Source: Hormiphora californensis (lineage: Eukaryota > Ctenophora > Tentaculata > Cydippida > Pleurobrachiidae). From it: a stretch of 64,000 bases of DNA. The DNA is taken from assembly GCA_020137815.1 (NCBI GenBank), contig CM035357.1:5378496-5442495 (forward strand). Reading direction: 5' to 3'. Shown here piece by piece: positions 12,901 to 24,000 of the stretch. The first letter of the stretch is position 1. Each line of letters begins with the position of its first letter. The notes under the pieces are model-generated. The model made no database searches. It saw only the letters and a list, made by a program, of their open reading frames with translations, and was not told where the DNA came from. The position numbers and the translations under genes are program-made.

Positions 12901-15900
12901 TTCCTCCCATTTACTCCATCTCTCAGCTTCCCTACCTCCCATTTACTCCATCTCTCAGCTTACCTACCTCCCATTTACTCCATATCTCAGCTTCCCTACC
13001 TGCCATTTACTCCATCTTTCAGATACCCTACCTCCCATTTACTCCATCTCTCAGCTTACCTACCTCCCATTTACTCCATCTCTCAGCTTCCCTACCTCCC
13101 ATTTACTCCATCTCTCAGCTTACCTACCTCCCATTTACTCCATCTCTCAGCTTCCCTACCTCCCATTTACTCCATTTCTCAGCTTTCCTACCTCCCATTT
13201 ACTCCATCTCTCAGCTTCCCTACCTCCCATTTACTCCATCTCTCAGCTTCCCTACCTCCCATTTACTCCATCTCTCAGGGGTAGGAATGTTAGGATAAAT
13301 GAGAGATGGAGTAAATGGGAGGTAGGGAAGCTGAGAGATGGAGTAAATGGGAGGTAGGGAAGGTAAGCGATGGAGTAAATGGGAGGTAGGGAAGCTGAAA
13401 GATGGAGTAAATAGGAGGTAGGGAAGCTGAGAGAAGGAGTAAATGGGAGGTAGGGTAGCTGAGAGATGGAGTAAATGGGAGGTAGGGAAGTTGAGAGATG
13501 GAGTAAATGGGAGGTAGGGAAGCTGAGAGATGGAGTAAATGGGAGGAAGGGAAGCTGAGAGATGGAGTAAATGGGAGGTAGGGTAGCTGATAGATGGAGT
13601 GAATGGGAGGTTGGGTAGCTGAGAGATGGAGTAAATGGGAGGTAGGGAAGCTGAGAGATGGAGTAAATGGGAGGTAGGGAAGCTGAGAGATGAAGTAAAT
13701 GGGAGGTAGGTAAGCTGAGAGATGGAGTAAATGGGAGGTAGGGTATCTGAAAGATGGAGTAAATGGCAGGTAGGGAAGCTGAGATATGGAGTAAATGGGA
13801 GGTAGGTAAACTGAGAGATGGAGTAAATGGGAGGTAGGGAAGCTGAGAGATGGAGTAAATGGGAGGTAGGGTAGCTGAGAGATGGAGTAAATGGGAGGTA
13901 GGGTAGCTGAGAGATGGAGTAGATGAGGAGTAGGGTAGCGGAGAGATGGACTAGATTAGGGGTAGGGTAGCTGAAAGATGGAGTTGATGAGGGCTAGGGA
14001 AGCATAGAGATGGAAACGATTATGGATAGGGATTCCCTACCCCTAATTGTTTTCATCTCTATGCTTCCCTAGTAGGGAAGCTGAGAGATGGAGTAGATGA
14101 GGAGTAGGGTAGCTGAGAGATGGACTAGATAAGGGGTAGGGTAGCTGAAAGATGGAGTAGATGAGGGGTAGGGTAGCTGAAAGATGGAGTAGATGAGGGG
14201 TAGGGTAGCTGAGAGATCGAGTTGATGAGGGGTAAGATAGCTGAGAGATGGAGTAGATCAAGATCAAGAAATATTTGATTCGGCACCGACCCTCTCTCTA
14301 CTCCTCGATGTTTCCCGCCATGTTCTGCAGCTGCTGTGTGAGAGTTGAACGCGAGCGCGTCAATAACATGACACGACATGCAACACGACATGCAACACGA
14401 CATGCGAGATGCGAATTTCATTATTTTAAAGTTTTGTGGGGTTGCGATTTTTGTTTTAGGTCGGAGAGTGAAACGGCCGGTACAGTGGTAAACTAGATTA
14501 AAAACTGTACGCCTCGTTAGACGGCGATTTTTCCTATCTTGTCTGGTTCCTGAGATATGACCCCCTAAAGAGTTGGTGTCTCAAACTGCTGAATCGGGGT
14601 CACGCGAGGAAAATGGGCATCAGTTTGCGTGTACTGCTCCGTTTTTCACGGGACTTGAACGAGGGTGACGGCAAGAGTCTCACCTATTACATGGTATCCT
14701 TACATTGTGTATTAAATCTAAAATGACTGAGCAGCATGCTTGTTAATGAACCTTGACGTGTTTGCTTGTCTCGCAAGCGCGCTCGCGACTAGCAAACACG
14801 ACATGCAGTTCACACCCTGTATTTGGGTGATTGTGTGTTCCTTGCTTGTTTGTTTTGGTTGTTTGTTTTCTAGTAGTACCACAAACTAAAAACTTTCTTC
14901 CCCAGGTCTCCAGCTCCCTGAATCATGGTTCTATACTACCATAAGGGCAAAGTTGCTAAAGGAGCCCTGCTACCTAAGCTATCTTGTCATGGCATTCCAA
15001 CAAGAATTTATGGTAATTTGATTTACATTTCTGTGTTCACATGCTGTGATTTGTGTTGTTGCACCTAGTATGAACAATACAAGCTGTGATCATACTCTGA
15101 CTGCACTGGATTTTGACCCATTTTATATCTTCTCCACTAACATTTCTGTTCTGTTTTCCACAGGAAGCAGCAGCCATTCCAGCCAACAAGATCCTGCCCA
15201 AAGTGTACGAACATCTGAAACACAACCCTGACCTCTTTACCCTTCACTCCAAAAAATCAGACTTTTTCGTGGGACTGAACACGGCTCAGATAAAAGCCAA
15301 ATACCTACCACCCTCCCCCGAGCCACCGGGAGAGGACGATGCTATGACGTCACAAATAGAGGCACTATTCCAAGCTACCATTGGAGGAGGAAGTAGAGGA
15401 ATAACCCCGCCCATGCAGACTAGACCACCACGACCTGTTGCAGAGGATGTTAACTTCGGTGATTTGTTGGAGAGTACCTCACCTGAGAAGATGGAGGTGT
15501 TGTTACAGCCACCAGCTGCTCAGAGTGACGTCACAGAGGATTTGAATGATGTCACACCTGCTCAGAGTGACGTCACAGCTGCTCAGATTGACGTCACACC
15601 TGCTCAGATTGATGTCCCAGCTGCTCAGATTGACGTCACACCTGCTCAGATTGATGTCCCAGCTGCTCAGATTGACGTCACATCTGCTCAGAGTCACGTC
15701 ACACCTGCTCAGAGTCACGTCAAGAAGGAGGAAGTAGAAGAGAGGAAGTTTGATGCTCCTGTTGATTTTGCTTCCATGCTAAGTGCATCACCCAGGAGTG
15801 AGGAGGTTTCTGAGGAAGTACAAGATGAGAAGGAAGAGGAGGTAAACTTTGATGATTTGTTAGATGATATTCTGGAAGTATATGACAATCAGGGAGAAGA

Positions 15901-18900
15901 TCAGCAGATGAATGAAGAAGAGACGAAAGAGGACGAAGAAGTGGAAGCTGGTAGATCCGAGAAAGAAGAAGGAGAGGTATCTGCAAATGATTCCGAAGAA
16001 GAAGAAGGAGAATTGTCTGGTACAGAAAATGAGGCTACACCAGTAAGAGAGGTTATCCCCGACTCGCCAGTGAGAGAGGTTGTCCCCGACTCGCCCGTGA
16101 GAGAGGTTATCCCCGACTCTCCCGTGAGAGAGGTTGTCCCTGACTCTCCACCCTCCTCAGCAGATCATCAGTCCCCAACAACGTCCCAGGAACAGCAAAG
16201 CACCGAGTTCTCGCCTGTATCACGGGCAGAACAGACAACTGAGTCATCTTCCCAGTCAACTGAGTCATCTTCCCAACCCACTGATCTCTCCCCAGTATCC
16301 TCTTCTCAATTCAGTGAACCCTCCTCGGACGACCTTCCACCGATCAAGAATTCCGGGCTGAAAACACCGGATCTTCAGAGGGAGGTTGCATCCGCGGCTG
16401 GATCAGAGACATCGCGATCAGATGATACCACACACTCGGATTACTGTGAAGTATTACCGGATCAGAGTGGTATATCACCCATCTCGAGCAGTCATTCCGG
16501 AGGTGTTCTTGGTGAGTTGAGTGTGATGAATTTTAATTTATTTTAACAAACTGCAAAGTTTTAGGCCTTGCTCGGCCCTCTCTCGCCGCACCCCGAGAAC
16601 ATATAACGTGTTACGTGTCCTAATCATCCTCTCCCGCCCCCAGTTGAAAAGCCAAGCGAAGAATCACTTGTTGTGCCAGTAGAGGAGCCATTAGAAGTGT
16701 CACTGGAAGGAACTCAGGAGTCTAGCGAACACCAAGAGGAAGAGGAAGAAGAAGAAGAAGAAGAGGAGGAGGAAGATGTTTATACTACCCTGTTCCAAAG
16801 CCGGCAGAGGAAGATGGTTAGCGTGGGACAAACAGGTACAAAACATGTCTATCTCAAAAAGAATAATATAACTTAAACTTATTTAGCTACCGAAACTTGA
16901 GTTACTCGACCCTACTTCCCCGTGCCCCGCCCGGGAAACAAATGTAAAGGAGGGTTACAATTACAACATAACAAACTGAAACCAGCCCTCAATTATTCTC
17001 CTCACTCAGATTCTGGTTACCTGAACATCAACACAGCCCAACCTGGTATGGTGCTAGTATATGGAACAGACGTGCCAACTCGGACCTCCTTCCTCCGACG
17101 TGCCGTTATGGCGTGGAGGTCATGTGATCTACCCGTGCTGGTGATCAGCCCCAGTTTGGAACCCTTCACTGGGATCGATGAGGGTGTCCAGTTGTACCAC
17201 TTCAAAAACCTGACAGGTAGGATCTTAGGACACAGTGTTTACAATCTTGTTGGACCATCTCTGCAGTATGTGTCCTGTAATGTAGGATGTATGACTCCTG
17301 TTTAACTCTAAGGACAGGGTTGTAGTACTGTTCAGACCACACACAGCGTGGACAGTCAAACTGGAGTAATCAGTATCCCGGGTCGATTCTATGTTCCCAC
17401 ACGGTGCACCAGAAGGATCGTCAACCCAAAGTTGAGCCCGCAAAACAAACTTTTGTTGGGGGTGACCCAGGAGGCCTTCCTGAACATCCCCGCGGTGAGA
17501 AAAGTATATGTTATCGGGGAAAATTTTTGTCAAAATCGAAAAAACTGGTTTTTGGTCAAAATTTGTGCATAACTTACTTGACTGCCGTTTGATGAAATAT
17601 CTGATTGACATAAAATAAGTATACAAGACCTATTTTTGCACGAGGAATCGATTGCCGGTGGAGAGAAATCTCTAAAATGACCGGAAAATTGTCAAATATG
17701 GGAATTTTGTCATTTTTTTGAGGTTTTTGGCCCTTTAACCATTAAAAACGTTGAGATAGGAAGTTGGCAATAGCGCCAATCGTTTAAATGGTCATTTTTC
17801 TACGGGATCCCAAAATTTCATGTATATCCGATTCATGGTTAGATTTTGGCAAACTATTGAGATGTGCTTACTGAAAAACGGTTAACTTGATTTTCTCGTT
17901 TTTTGCGATTTTTTAACTTTTGAAAGAAGGTCCAAAAACTTCCAAAAAATGACATTTCGACCGCTTTCCAATCATTTAAGAGGATCCACTCCACCGGCAA
18001 TCGATTCTACGTGCAAAAAATAGGTAGGGTACCGGTTGTTGATGGAAATTGACAAGAAAAATGTGTATTTTTGTTTTCATGGTAAAAATTGGCCTTTTTT
18101 GCCTATTTCAACTTTCTATAAATCAATGATCTGTCATTGGATTTTCATGAAATCTTGGATTTTGGTCGAAAATTGTCCCATAAACAACTTTAGCATGGCC
18201 CTGATTGGCCATTTCAATCAGAATTCTTTCAAAAGTTAAAAAATCGCAAAAAACGAGAAAATCAAGTTATCCGTTTTTCAGTAAGCACATCTCAATAGTT
18301 TGCCAAAATCTAACCATGAATCGGATATACATGAAATTTTGGGATCCCGTAGAAAAAATGACCATTTAAACGATTGGCGCTATTGCCAACTTCCTATCTC
18401 AACGTTTTTAATGGTTAAAGGGCCAAAAACCTCAAAAAAATGACAAAATTCCCATATTTGACAATTTTCCGGTCATTTTAGAGATTTCTCTCCACCGGCA
18501 ATCGATTCCTCGTGCAAAAATAGGTCTTGTATACTTATTTTATGTCAATCAGATATTTCATCAAACGGCAGTCAAGTAAGTTATGCACAAATTTTGACCA
18601 AAAACCAGTTTTTTCGATTTTGACAAAAATTTTCCCCGATAACATATACTTTTCTCACCGCGGGGATGTTCAGGAAGGCCTCCTGGGTCACCCCCAACAA
18701 AAGTTTGTTTTGCGGGCTCAACTTTGGGTTGACGATCCTTCTGGTGCACCGTGCCCATATATGTATAACAATTATTACCCCCCCCCCCCATTGCAGGAAG
18801 CACTGACAGCGAGATGGTTGGAGTCTCCGAAGAGTTCCTGATGTCCAACCAGGCCTTGAAGCTACTAGTTGTAAACACGACGGGTAAAGCCATGGACACG

Positions 18901-19636
18901 GGGAATTTTATCAGTATCCTCTCACAGCAGTATGATGAACATAATGTGGTGATCCTGACCATTGCACCTCCTGAAGAGGTAATAATGATAGGATTGTGTT
19001 TTGGAAAGAATTGAAGAAATGTGAGGCCTGACCTCTATCATCACATGCGAGAAAGTTGCCTAGCTCGACCCCCTTTTCGCGATATCAGGGTCTCAATCTG
19101 TAACACAATAACGAGAAAGGGGGTCAGCAGTCTGCAAGATGCCTGACAAGAATAACTGAGGGCGGATATTTTTGGAAAGAATTGAGGAGATAAAGTTGGA
19201 TGTGTTTTTTGTTCCATTCTCCACTAATAACAACATTTTCAGCCGGAGTGTTTGACTGGTCTGGTAGCCACCTGGAGACGAGTTAAGAAAGACAAAGTTA
19301 TTGACGGGATTGCAGAAACATTCCAGTTGTCCTCTGAAGGTAATGTCAACTTCATTAAGTCAGAACCCGCCTAATTTTGTAATCATAGCCCCAATTTCAC
19401 TCCAGTTGGGTGGGTGGATGTGTTGTTATAACACAGAAGACGATCCTTAATGAATAACCCCAATTTATTGTGCTAACCATGCTGCTAACCCCGATTAGTT
19501 CTGACCGTTTCTTTCCCCAGTTGTTCAACAGTTAGCCACTGCCAAACGAGGTTCTCTGTGTGGGGTTGCTTTGGATGAAGAGGAGGAAGAATCTATTGCC
19601 CCGGTTAACTTCACCCCTCTAAACGATAACAAGTGA
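87..19636 (+). CDS. Multi-KH protein with degenerate, split DEAD-box helicase core (25 exons)
   Basis: Exons in phase: 87-318, 489-665, 3881-4008, 4276-4366, 4470-4615, 4764-4892, 5019-5105, 5306-5578, 5682-5793, 5917-6095, 6969-7061, 7218-7296, 7326-7351, 8112-8252, 9002-9083, 9521-9985, 10194-10342, 10784-11525, 14906-15012, 15164-16511, 16644-16835, 17010-17216, 18797-18978, 19243-19339, 19521-19636; they sum to 1,859 codons plus stop. Residues ~95-136 hold a KH domain with GSNG in the GXXG loop. Vigilin-like KH half-motifs recur near 195-255, 300-330, 645-690 and 810-860. Residues ~422-631 resemble RecA domain 1 of a DEAD-box helicase: Q-motif (SEPTKLQQAVLP), TTPG of motif Ib, but GSLGPD where Walker A GSGKT is expected and FIDVAS in place of DEAD. 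Residues ~1662-1821 resemble RecA domain 2. Between them lie Pro-rich, acidic and repeat-rich disordered stretches. Catalysis is therefore unlikely; RNA binding or scaffolding is inferred. ATG 87 directly follows an acceptor-like CAG, so upstream exons may be missing. Confidence 0.8.
958..1012. repeat. (AG)n/(TG)n microsatellite
   Basis: About 36 bases of uninterrupted AG followed by a short TG run. It generates Ser/Leu-rich open frames on the minus strand that are not credible proteins. Confidence 0.9.
1501..2208 (-). CDS. Single-pass membrane / coiled-coil protein, copy A
   Basis: One uninterrupted reading frame. The likely start is the Met at 2100 (MNTDEYVLIAAMLLLAVVM), giving ~199 residues; a Met at 2208 is also in frame. 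Residues ~6-26 from Met 2100 form a hydrophobic signal-anchor helix. They are followed by a heptad-like stretch (LLTDSSMTVTKELVTNLSLM) suggesting a coiled coil, then a Ser/Thr-rich acidic tail. I do not recognise the family. It lies antisense within an intron of the KH/pseudohelicase gene and has two related but decayed copies immediately upstream (2721-3528). A canonical X-box lies about 100 bp upstream of Met 2100. The single-exon structure and duplication could mean a young tandem family or a retrocopy origin. Confidence 0.5.
   Translation of the reverse strand: MATFTHHVCAYLHVQIHFRTLFTTFVCFLDVLINPKMNTDEYVLIAAMLLLAVVMTVGCIYLKQLMRSTNDEILPIYAKNVEQNRLLTDSSMTVTKELVTNLSLMKAALEHLQQVVQNELFAKSPIMSSNGTQTEPTIEDSLTVVSPLDISSNYSWRQSSSSVCTVTSALSHEPVARMTRSVDTSTASMTSRILIRVASAGSTDDEVESLPMDEEPSLPPIFPPDTSSHIILQME
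2201..2214. promoter_or_regulatory. X-box (RFX-type) motif upstream of copy A
   Basis: GTTGCCATAGCAAC matches the imperfect palindrome bound by RFX factors, which classically drive ciliary genes. It sits ~100 bp 5' of the preferred start codon (2100) of the minus-strand membrane protein. The match is seen; a function is inferred. If translation began at 2208 the site would overlap the start codon. Confidence 0.45.
2721..3160 (-). pseudogene. Decayed copy B of the membrane/coiled-coil protein
   Basis: Minus-strand fragments 2721-2936 (contains HLLPLYAKQVESSRKL, matching EILPIYAKNVEQNRLL of copy A) and 2972-3160 (acidic tail, LPIQDDQDPTTDDE). The DNA around copy A's terminal codons (CTCCATCTGGAGTA) recurs near 2991, but in another frame. 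The pieces lie in different frames without obvious splice sites, so a broken tandem duplicate is the simplest reading; an intron-containing functional paralogue is not excluded. Confidence 0.4.
3247..3528 (-). pseudogene. Decayed copy C of the membrane/coiled-coil protein
   Basis: The frame reads NTDEYVLIATLLFLAVVMTS then GCIYLKQLMRSSNDE, nearly identical to copy A over the membrane helix. The initiating Met codon of copy A is a Leu codon here, and the frame then runs into a second hydrophobic segment (LLLLAVVVIASF) and ILPLYAKDVT before a stop. It looks like a recombined, truncated duplicate. Confidence 0.45.
5860..5885. repeat. Poly-C tract in intron
   Basis: A run of about 15 C immediately upstream of the polypyrimidine region of the acceptor before exon 5917-6095. 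Confidence 0.7.
8885..8918. repeat. Short GGTTACGAA-type hairpin
   Basis: Begins GGTAACGAAGG and ends TTATTTCGTAACC, imperfectly self-complementary. Related hairpins occur at 21822-21872, 28512-28558 and 61419-61473, so this is a dispersed short family. It lies in an intron of the KH/pseudohelicase gene. Confidence 0.5.
11526..11580. repeat. (GTTT)n microsatellite at a splice donor
   Basis: Fourteen or so GTTT units start exactly at the donor of exon 10784-11525, so the donor GTTTGT is itself part of the tract. Confidence 0.9.
11598..14819. mobile_element. 3.2-kb foldback element with 5-bp TSD
   Basis: Near-perfect inverted arms of about 600 bp (11598-~12200 and ~14220-14819) begin with CAGGGTGTGAACTGCATG. 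The direct 5-bp TATTT flanks both ends (11593-11597 and 14820-14824), as expected of a transposed insertion. The interior is a palindromic minisatellite. No transposase frame is visible, so it is non-autonomous. It lies wholly in the intron between exons 10784-11525 and 14906-15012 of the KH/pseudohelicase gene. Confidence 0.85.
12600..14230. repeat. Head-to-head palindromic minisatellite
   Basis: About 20 copies of a ~33-bp unit (core CTCCCATTTACTCCATCTCT) run to 13278; after ~20 bp the same array continues in reverse complement to about 14230. Units vary at a few positions, and variant order appears roughly mirrored. It forms the loop-proximal part of the foldback at 11598-14819. Confidence 0.9.
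15546..15720 (+). repeat. Coding minisatellite with repeated TGACGTCA
   Basis: A 21/42-bp repeat inside exon 15164-16511 encodes a repeated AQIDVTP / AQIDVPA heptad. Most units contain the palindrome TGACGTCA or a one-base variant. The repeat is in frame and multiples of 21 keep the frame. Confidence 0.8.
17400..18753. mobile_element. 1.35-kb foldback element with 4-bp TSD
   Basis: Inverted arms of about 530 bp (17400-~17930 and ~18225-18753) begin CACGGTGCACCAGAAGG. CCCA occurs on both flanks (17396-17399 and 18754-18757). No coding capacity is apparent. It lies in the intron between exons 17010-17216 and 18797-18978. A related terminus occurs at 52862-52905. Confidence 0.85.
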
Positions 19637-21096
19637 ATGGAACTCATTCAAGAATATGAAATCTCTATTTGTAATGGAAGACAGTTCCGGAATCGGAGGG
19701 ATCTTGTCTATCACCGACATGTAGTGGAACTCTTTTTTAATATAAGTTATTGGTTCAAAATGTAATTGTAACGCACATATATAAGGACTATTTTCTCAAT
19801 CAATGGGACGCCTTTGTAACACAAGGGCCGGGCCGGGTGTTTTTTATTATTCCTAATTAATTCGTTTCTATAAAATTGATTGTTTTTTATTGTCAATGAA
19901 GAAAGAGGCAGACTACAGACTACATTGGGTAGTCTACTGAGCTAAATGCAAATAATATGGTGTCATTAAGCCGGTGTTGATGTGTGATTATTTGCCGGTC
20001 GGAGGTCGGACTGCCACTACAATTTACTGAGACTGCCGCGCACAACGAGTGCTGACATCCAATTAAGATGTGCTTTATTTACAGGCTCTCTTGCGCGCGT
20101 GACAGGACAAGATCTCCCGGCCCGTTTGAATATTCTGGAGTTCCTTCCCATCACCTCACATACATGTTGCGTGACCAGCTGGAGGACGGATTAAATTTAC
20201 ACTCCACCAAGAGAGTATGGTTGCATCTTTTATGCGAGTTATTATGTGATTGGAAACCCAGAATAACCCCACGAAAAATGGGATAATGAAGTTTCAGACC
20301 AATGACATCGGAAGTTTTTTTCTGCACTTTCAAAGATGGGTGCCCCATTTCTCAGCCACCTTTTATTAGGCCACGTAGCGTCTTTATCTAATAAACTACC
20401 GTCCTTTATCTAGTGACAATAAACTTTTTGCGAGCCCTCTCTCCCCCTTTACAAAGGGGTCACGACCCACCCTTGTTTTTGCAGTACGCATTATCAGCTA
20501 TTCAATGACCGGTACAATGAGTCATTGTTCAGGGTGGAAGAAGGGGGGGGGGAGGATAATAGCGAATGACAAGAGGGACAAGAAAAGGGGCTAGTTTTGC
20601 AAGGTTTCCAAACAATGTTCAGATAGAGAGAGGGCGGAACAAGGCAAATACTGCCCAGCCGCCAGCAAGCCCTGGTTATCACACCGTGGGGGGTGTTTAA
20701 AAGTTTTACCAAAGTTTGTAGAGTTCTTATCAACATAACCCACGTCACAGGTTTACGTGTCCAACTCCGTATTACAGCCCATGTAGCACGATACTGTTGC
20801 ACCGCACTCCGGATTTCCTGATATCACATTGTCGAGAAAGAAAAACACAGCGAGTTGTGGGGTGATACAAGAGGAATGTGGGGGACAAAAAATAACTTAC
20901 ACACACCACACGCAGAGAGAGAAACTGTGAAGAATGAAAACATGCATGAAACATATCGACTAAAAAATGTCTTTCTCAAACTAAAAGTTGGGATATTTTA
21001 AAACGCGATCATTCAACGATCAAACTTTTCAACACATAAGACCGCGGGCACCAGAGTCCTGGTTTATATGCCCTAATTTGGTCATCTTCTCACTCC
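19637..21096. other. Intergenic between two convergent genes
   Basis: Lies between the 3' ends of the KH/pseudohelicase gene (+) and transketolase (-). Short frames here lack homology or splice support, and I see no gene. A run of G occurs near 20543. Confidence 0.6.
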
Positions 21097-24000
21097 TTAT
21101 CCGGTCATCTCCCTGACAGCATCAGCCACTTTGTTGGCAGAAATTCCGAACATATCCAACAGGACAGCAGGAGGTCCGGAGCGGGGGATGTCTCGGACGG
21201 CCAGCATCTTTTGGTTGGTAATGAAGTCAGCAGAGGAGAGAGCTCCAGCAACAGCCTCACCAAGACCACCTGATCAAAATAAAATGTGGTTAGAGGAGAT
21301 ACTATAACTTGGCCGGATAACCATCCCAATTGAATGAACATATTCCGATTCCTGACGAACGTGACTGGTTATCAGCCAATCAGGGACCAGTATTTCCTGA
21401 TTCGGTCGGTTCCTGTCAACAACTCACCCTGTGGGTAATGATCCTCAACAGTAATCACTCTTCCACCACACTCTCTAGCATTCCTCACTACAGCCTCACA
21501 GTCAAGTGGTTTCACGGTGAAGGGGTCCATGACACGGATATTAGTACCCTCCCCAGCTAGCGTGGCATAGGCTCCCATGGCAGATTCCAGGGTGATTCCA
21601 CAACCAATCACAAGGACCTTGTCCGTGGGACTTGATTTCACAATCTGATATGGGGGAGAGAGTTGTTTAATTGGGACTGGATTTCACAATCTGAAGATGA
21701 GGGAGATAGTTGTGAAAGTTATAAAACAAACAAATTGGAAACTGGTGGCTACTGGCTAGTTGAAGTCCGATAGTTCCTCAATGTAACAATGGTAACCATG
21801 ACATTGGTAACAAATAACTTTGGTAACGAAATTATTCCTCAACGCGAGCGTAATAGGGGTGACTTCGTAACCAACAAATAACTCTACCAAACTACACCCT
21901 CACCTTGGCCTTTCCAATCTCGAACTGCTCATCCGCTCCATAGATAACAGTGGTCTCGGGTCGAGATGTTCGGATAAAGGTCATGCAGGGGTAGTTGGCA
22001 GCAAGTTCAACCGCCCGGACAGTAGAGACGGCGTCAGAGGGGTAGAAGTACACCAGGTTAGGGATCGCCCTGGGATGGGGGTGTTAAAAACATGAAAACA
22101 TCAAAAATCAGCAGGAATTTTATGAATAATTCACATTTTTTGCATGTTCATTTGAACACCGAATGATCATCATTTCCCAAATCTTTCAAATCAGCTCACC
22201 TAAAAGCGGCAATATCCTCAAGAGCCATCTGGCTAGGTCCATCCTCTCCAATGCTAACACCACAGTGACTACCGGCCATGTTCAGGTGACTCTGACTGAC
22301 TGCTGCCATTCTGATCTGGTCCATGGCACGGGTGAAGAAGGTGGCAAAGGTGCTGCAGAAGGGGATGGTTCGGCGTCGGGCACCACAACCAAGAGCAACG
22401 CCCACCATGTTCTGCTCGGCAATGAAACACTCGATAAACCGGTCAGGGAACCTGTGGAGAGAGAGTGGGTGTTAGTAACTTGTTAGTAACTTGTTGGTGG
22501 ACGTTAGTAACTTGTTTAAACATCAAGCTAAGATTGTCTATACAATTGAGAAATGGGAGAAATTTTAAGTTCATCGCGTGGATTTGTTGAAAATACTACT
22601 TACACATCCTTGAATTTCAGAGCGAATGTAGAGTTTTTAGTGTCAGCATCCAGGACCACAACACGATCACATGCCTCTCCGAGTTTAACAAGAGCGTGTC
22701 CGTAGGCCAACCTTGTTGCCAGCTTGGTTCCTGGAGGGATGAGATTTAATAGGGTGCCGCGGGGGAGGGGGGTGTAAACTGTAACAACTGGCAAGTTGGG
22801 GCCACCAGTATCCAGTACAAAAGGGAAGGGTGGCAAAGTAACCTAATTTTGGAAGGAACAAATTGGGTTACAACAGATACGGTTTGGCCAGAAGATACAT
22901 TGTATGTAGCAAACACATCATCCAACTACCCACTATACTTTAATAATTAGTGAGGAAAGGAACAAGTGTTATACTAATAATAATACGTGATACACATATA
23001 ATTGTTATACACATAAATTATCTCAAAACCATGTTTTAAGAGATACACCCTTTTAACGTGAGGAAATAATGGTACCACTTACCAAGCTTGTAGTCGATAT
23101 CACTCTTGATCTTGATGGGTAAATCCGCTACCTTGGGGGCGTCATCGACAATAGCAGGTCGGGGGACTGCCTCAGCTCCGTGCATTCGGCCCTTGATTTC
23201 AGACAGAATCCTCTCTGACTGGGCATTCAGTGCCTTTCCTGAGGGAAGAAAGATGGATAGTTGATAGTCTTCACCAATAAATAACTCGTGGACTTGAGGC
23301 TTTCTATGTTAGTTGAGTTTTTGGGAGAATTATATAAACATTTTTCCCCAAAAGCGGGATGTTAATATGAATTCTGGAAATTAATAGGATTCGGAAAATG
23401 ATTGAATTATGCTGTCTGCAGGGTTTTGCAAAAAGACAATGGGCATTCATTATTCTTAGGTCTTGAGATATATCAAAGTAATGACCTATTTTCCCCATAT
23501 ATCTGATATCTCAACAGATATATTATATATCTAAACCTCATTGTTCTCTTCATTATGAGATTTACCCATTATCCTCCTAATATCATCATTGAACTTGTCC
23601 AACACAAAGATAAAGGAGGATAAGAGGAGTGGGAGCTATCATACCTATTTTTCTAAATGCACAAACTAACAGCATCAACAGATTGATGCTGTTAGTTTGA
23701 AGCTGTTTTGATTCAAAACTGTAAACTACATACCGTGGAAGTTGAGCTTGTCAGCAACCTCAGCGCCTCCCTGACCCTTGAATGTCCTGCAGATAAGAGC
23801 AGAGGGCTTGTTCTTTACTGATTTTGCCTCCTCAAAAGCCTTCAGGATTTCTTCTACAGAGTGGCCGTCAACAACCATCGCGTGGAATCTGGAAAGTAAG
23901 TGTGAATTGGACTTGTGATCAGTCTAAATCTCGCTCTTTTGGAGAAGTTTTCTCAAGAATTAGACAACTCCTATCACACAGTTTTAGTGGATACAGAAAT

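Noticed and set aside
12523-13357. Three overlapping 240-265-residue frames rich in Leu/Pro/Ser
   Set aside because: All three arise from one ~33-bp minisatellite; open in three frames at once, no start context or domain.
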